Of a stretch of 64,000 nt of DNA, positions 63,239 through 64,000 are shown in pieces. The notes beneath the pieces are model-generated. The model saw only the letters and a list, made by a program, of their open reading frames with translations. It was not told where the DNA came from and made no database searches. This DNA is from Paenibacillus sp. MMS20-IR301 (GTDB lineage Bacteria; Bacillota; Bacilli; Paenibacillales; Paenibacillaceae). The stretch is taken from assembly GCF_032302195.1 (NCBI RefSeq), contig NZ_CP135275.1, positions 5,276,001 through 5,340,000 on the forward strand, in the 5' to 3' direction. A program made the translations under genes and the position numbers. Every line of letters starts with the position of its first letter. Position 1 is the first letter of the stretch.

Positions 63239-64000
63239 TTAGCTGCCCGGCACGTAGATTTTGTCGAAGATACCGCCGTCGTTAAAGTGCTTCTCCTGCG
63301 TTTCCTTCCAGGTTCCGAATTTATCAGCCAGCGTGAACAGCTTAATCTCCGGGAACTGGTCCTTGAACTGCTCCTTAACACTCTCAAGTGTTGGACGGTA
63401 GTAGTTCTCGGCAGCGATCTTCTGGCCTTCCTCAGTGTATAGATACTTCAGGTAAGCATCCGCTACTTCGCGTGTTCCCCGCTTGTCGGCAACCTTATCC
63501 ACGATGGCTACCGGCGGCTCTGCCAGAATGCTCTCCGAAGGATTGACGATCTCGAATTTGTCCGGACCCAGCTCTTTGATCGACAGATAGGCTTCATTCT
63601 CCCACGCAATCAGCACATCGCCGATCCCGCGTTCCACAAAAGTAGTGGTAGAACCGCGCGCACCTGTATCCAGCACCGGCACATGCTTGAACAGCTCGGC
63701 TACGAATTCCTGGGCTTTGGCCTCGTCATTATTATTGTGGTCCAGCGCATAACCCCAGGCAGCCAGGTAGTTCCAGCGTGCACCGCCGGAAGTTTTCGGG
63801 TTCGGGGTAATCACCTCCACACCTTCCTTCAGCAGATCCGGCCAGTCCTTAATCCCCTTTGGATTGCCCTTACGCACCAGGAATACGATGGTCGATGTAT
63901 ACGGGGAGCTGTTATGATCATATTTGCTCTGCCAGTCCGCGCCGATCAGGCCGGTCTCCTGCAGCGCATCAATATCGTATCCCAGCGCCAGGGTAACCAC
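63239..64000 (-). CDS. sbp: Sulfate-binding protein, 5' end outside window
   Basis: The frame is open to the window edge, so the lipoprotein signal and first third are missing. The visible 253 residues match sulfate/thiosulfate-binding proteins: [80 protein letters not shown] and [18 protein letters not shown]. It is the extracytoplasmic subunit for CysT/CysW and leads the operon. Confidence 0.94.
   Translation of the reverse strand: MVTLALGYDIDALQETGLIGADWQSKYDHNSSPYTSTIVFLVRKGNPKGIKDWPDLLKEGVEVITPNPKTSGGARWNYLAAWGYALDHNNNDEAKAQEFVAELFKHVPVLDTGARGSTTTFVERGIGDVLIAWENEAYLSIKELGPDKFEIVNPSESILAEPPVAIVDKVADKRGTREVADAYLKYLYTEEGQKIAAENYYRPTLESVKEQFKDQFPEIKLFTLADKFGTWKETQEKHFNDGGIFDKIYVPGS

Overview
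The window looks like a chromosomal segment of a Paenibacillus-type member of the Bacillales. The signs are strong AGGAGG-type ribosome-binding sites, B. subtilis-like families (YesM/YesN with Lpl-type ABC transporters, YwbE, YezD, YhcR-like nuclease), an SLH-anchored exoprotein, a T-box leader, NrdR boxes, a PhoP-box-like array and lipoprotein sugar-binding proteins. Most of it is moderately GC-rich. The stretch from about 11.2 to 16.6 kb is clearly more AT-rich and is bounded by a duplicated tRNA 3' half. This is a reading by eye; no database search was run.

Layout. 1-5 kb: two reverse-strand surface-protein genes with very long Thr/Pro-rich repeats. One has a choice-of-anchor A domain and runs off the window; the other ends in an LPKTG sorting signal and has reading-frame disruptions inside the repeats. 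Each is preceded by a cyclic-di-GMP-I type riboswitch with its own terminator. 5-11 kb: a small membrane peptide and a hypothetical protein around a perfect Fnr/Crp-type box, an ASCH protein, two glycosyltransferases, a small hypothetical protein and an Asp-box propeller protein. 11.2-16.7 kb: an island inserted in tRNA-Thr(CGT), flanked by a 47-bp perfect direct repeat, carrying small unknown genes, an extra lgt, a flavodoxin-fold oxidoreductase, a MerR regulator and a DUF3800 protein followed by a structured RNA candidate. No integrase gene is visible.

16.8-24 kb: a sugar isomerase/epimerase-like protein and a thiamine-binding-family protein; anaerobic ribonucleotide reductase nrdD-nrdG behind tandem DnaA-box-like repeats, two NrdR boxes and a cobalamin riboswitch; an SsuE-like flavin reductase; and a T-box-controlled seryl-tRNA synthetase. 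24-29.5 kb: a large exported nuclease/5'-nucleotidase/SLH protein preceded by a four-hexamer PhoP-box array. 29.5-34 kb: an ECF sigma/anti-sigma pair and an ArsR-type regulator with an MFS exporter. 34-43.4 kb: a histidine phosphatase, an AAC(3)-family acetyltransferase, and an LplABC-like sugar importer transcribed together with a YesM/YesN two-component system.

44-51 kb: a stalk-domain exoprotein, then a probable beta-glucan module (GH161/GH94-like phosphorylase, GH30 hydrolase, LacI regulator, perfect operator palindrome). 51-61 kb: housekeeping and small genes (HNH nuclease, YwbE, L-serine dehydratase SdaAB, GNATs, NAD(P)HX repair enzyme with an unusual repeat insertion). 61-64 kb: sulfate importer genes (Sbp, CysT, CysW) plus YezD. 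A roughly 380-bp intergenic repeat family occurs three times (33.85, 43.5 and 58.6 kb).
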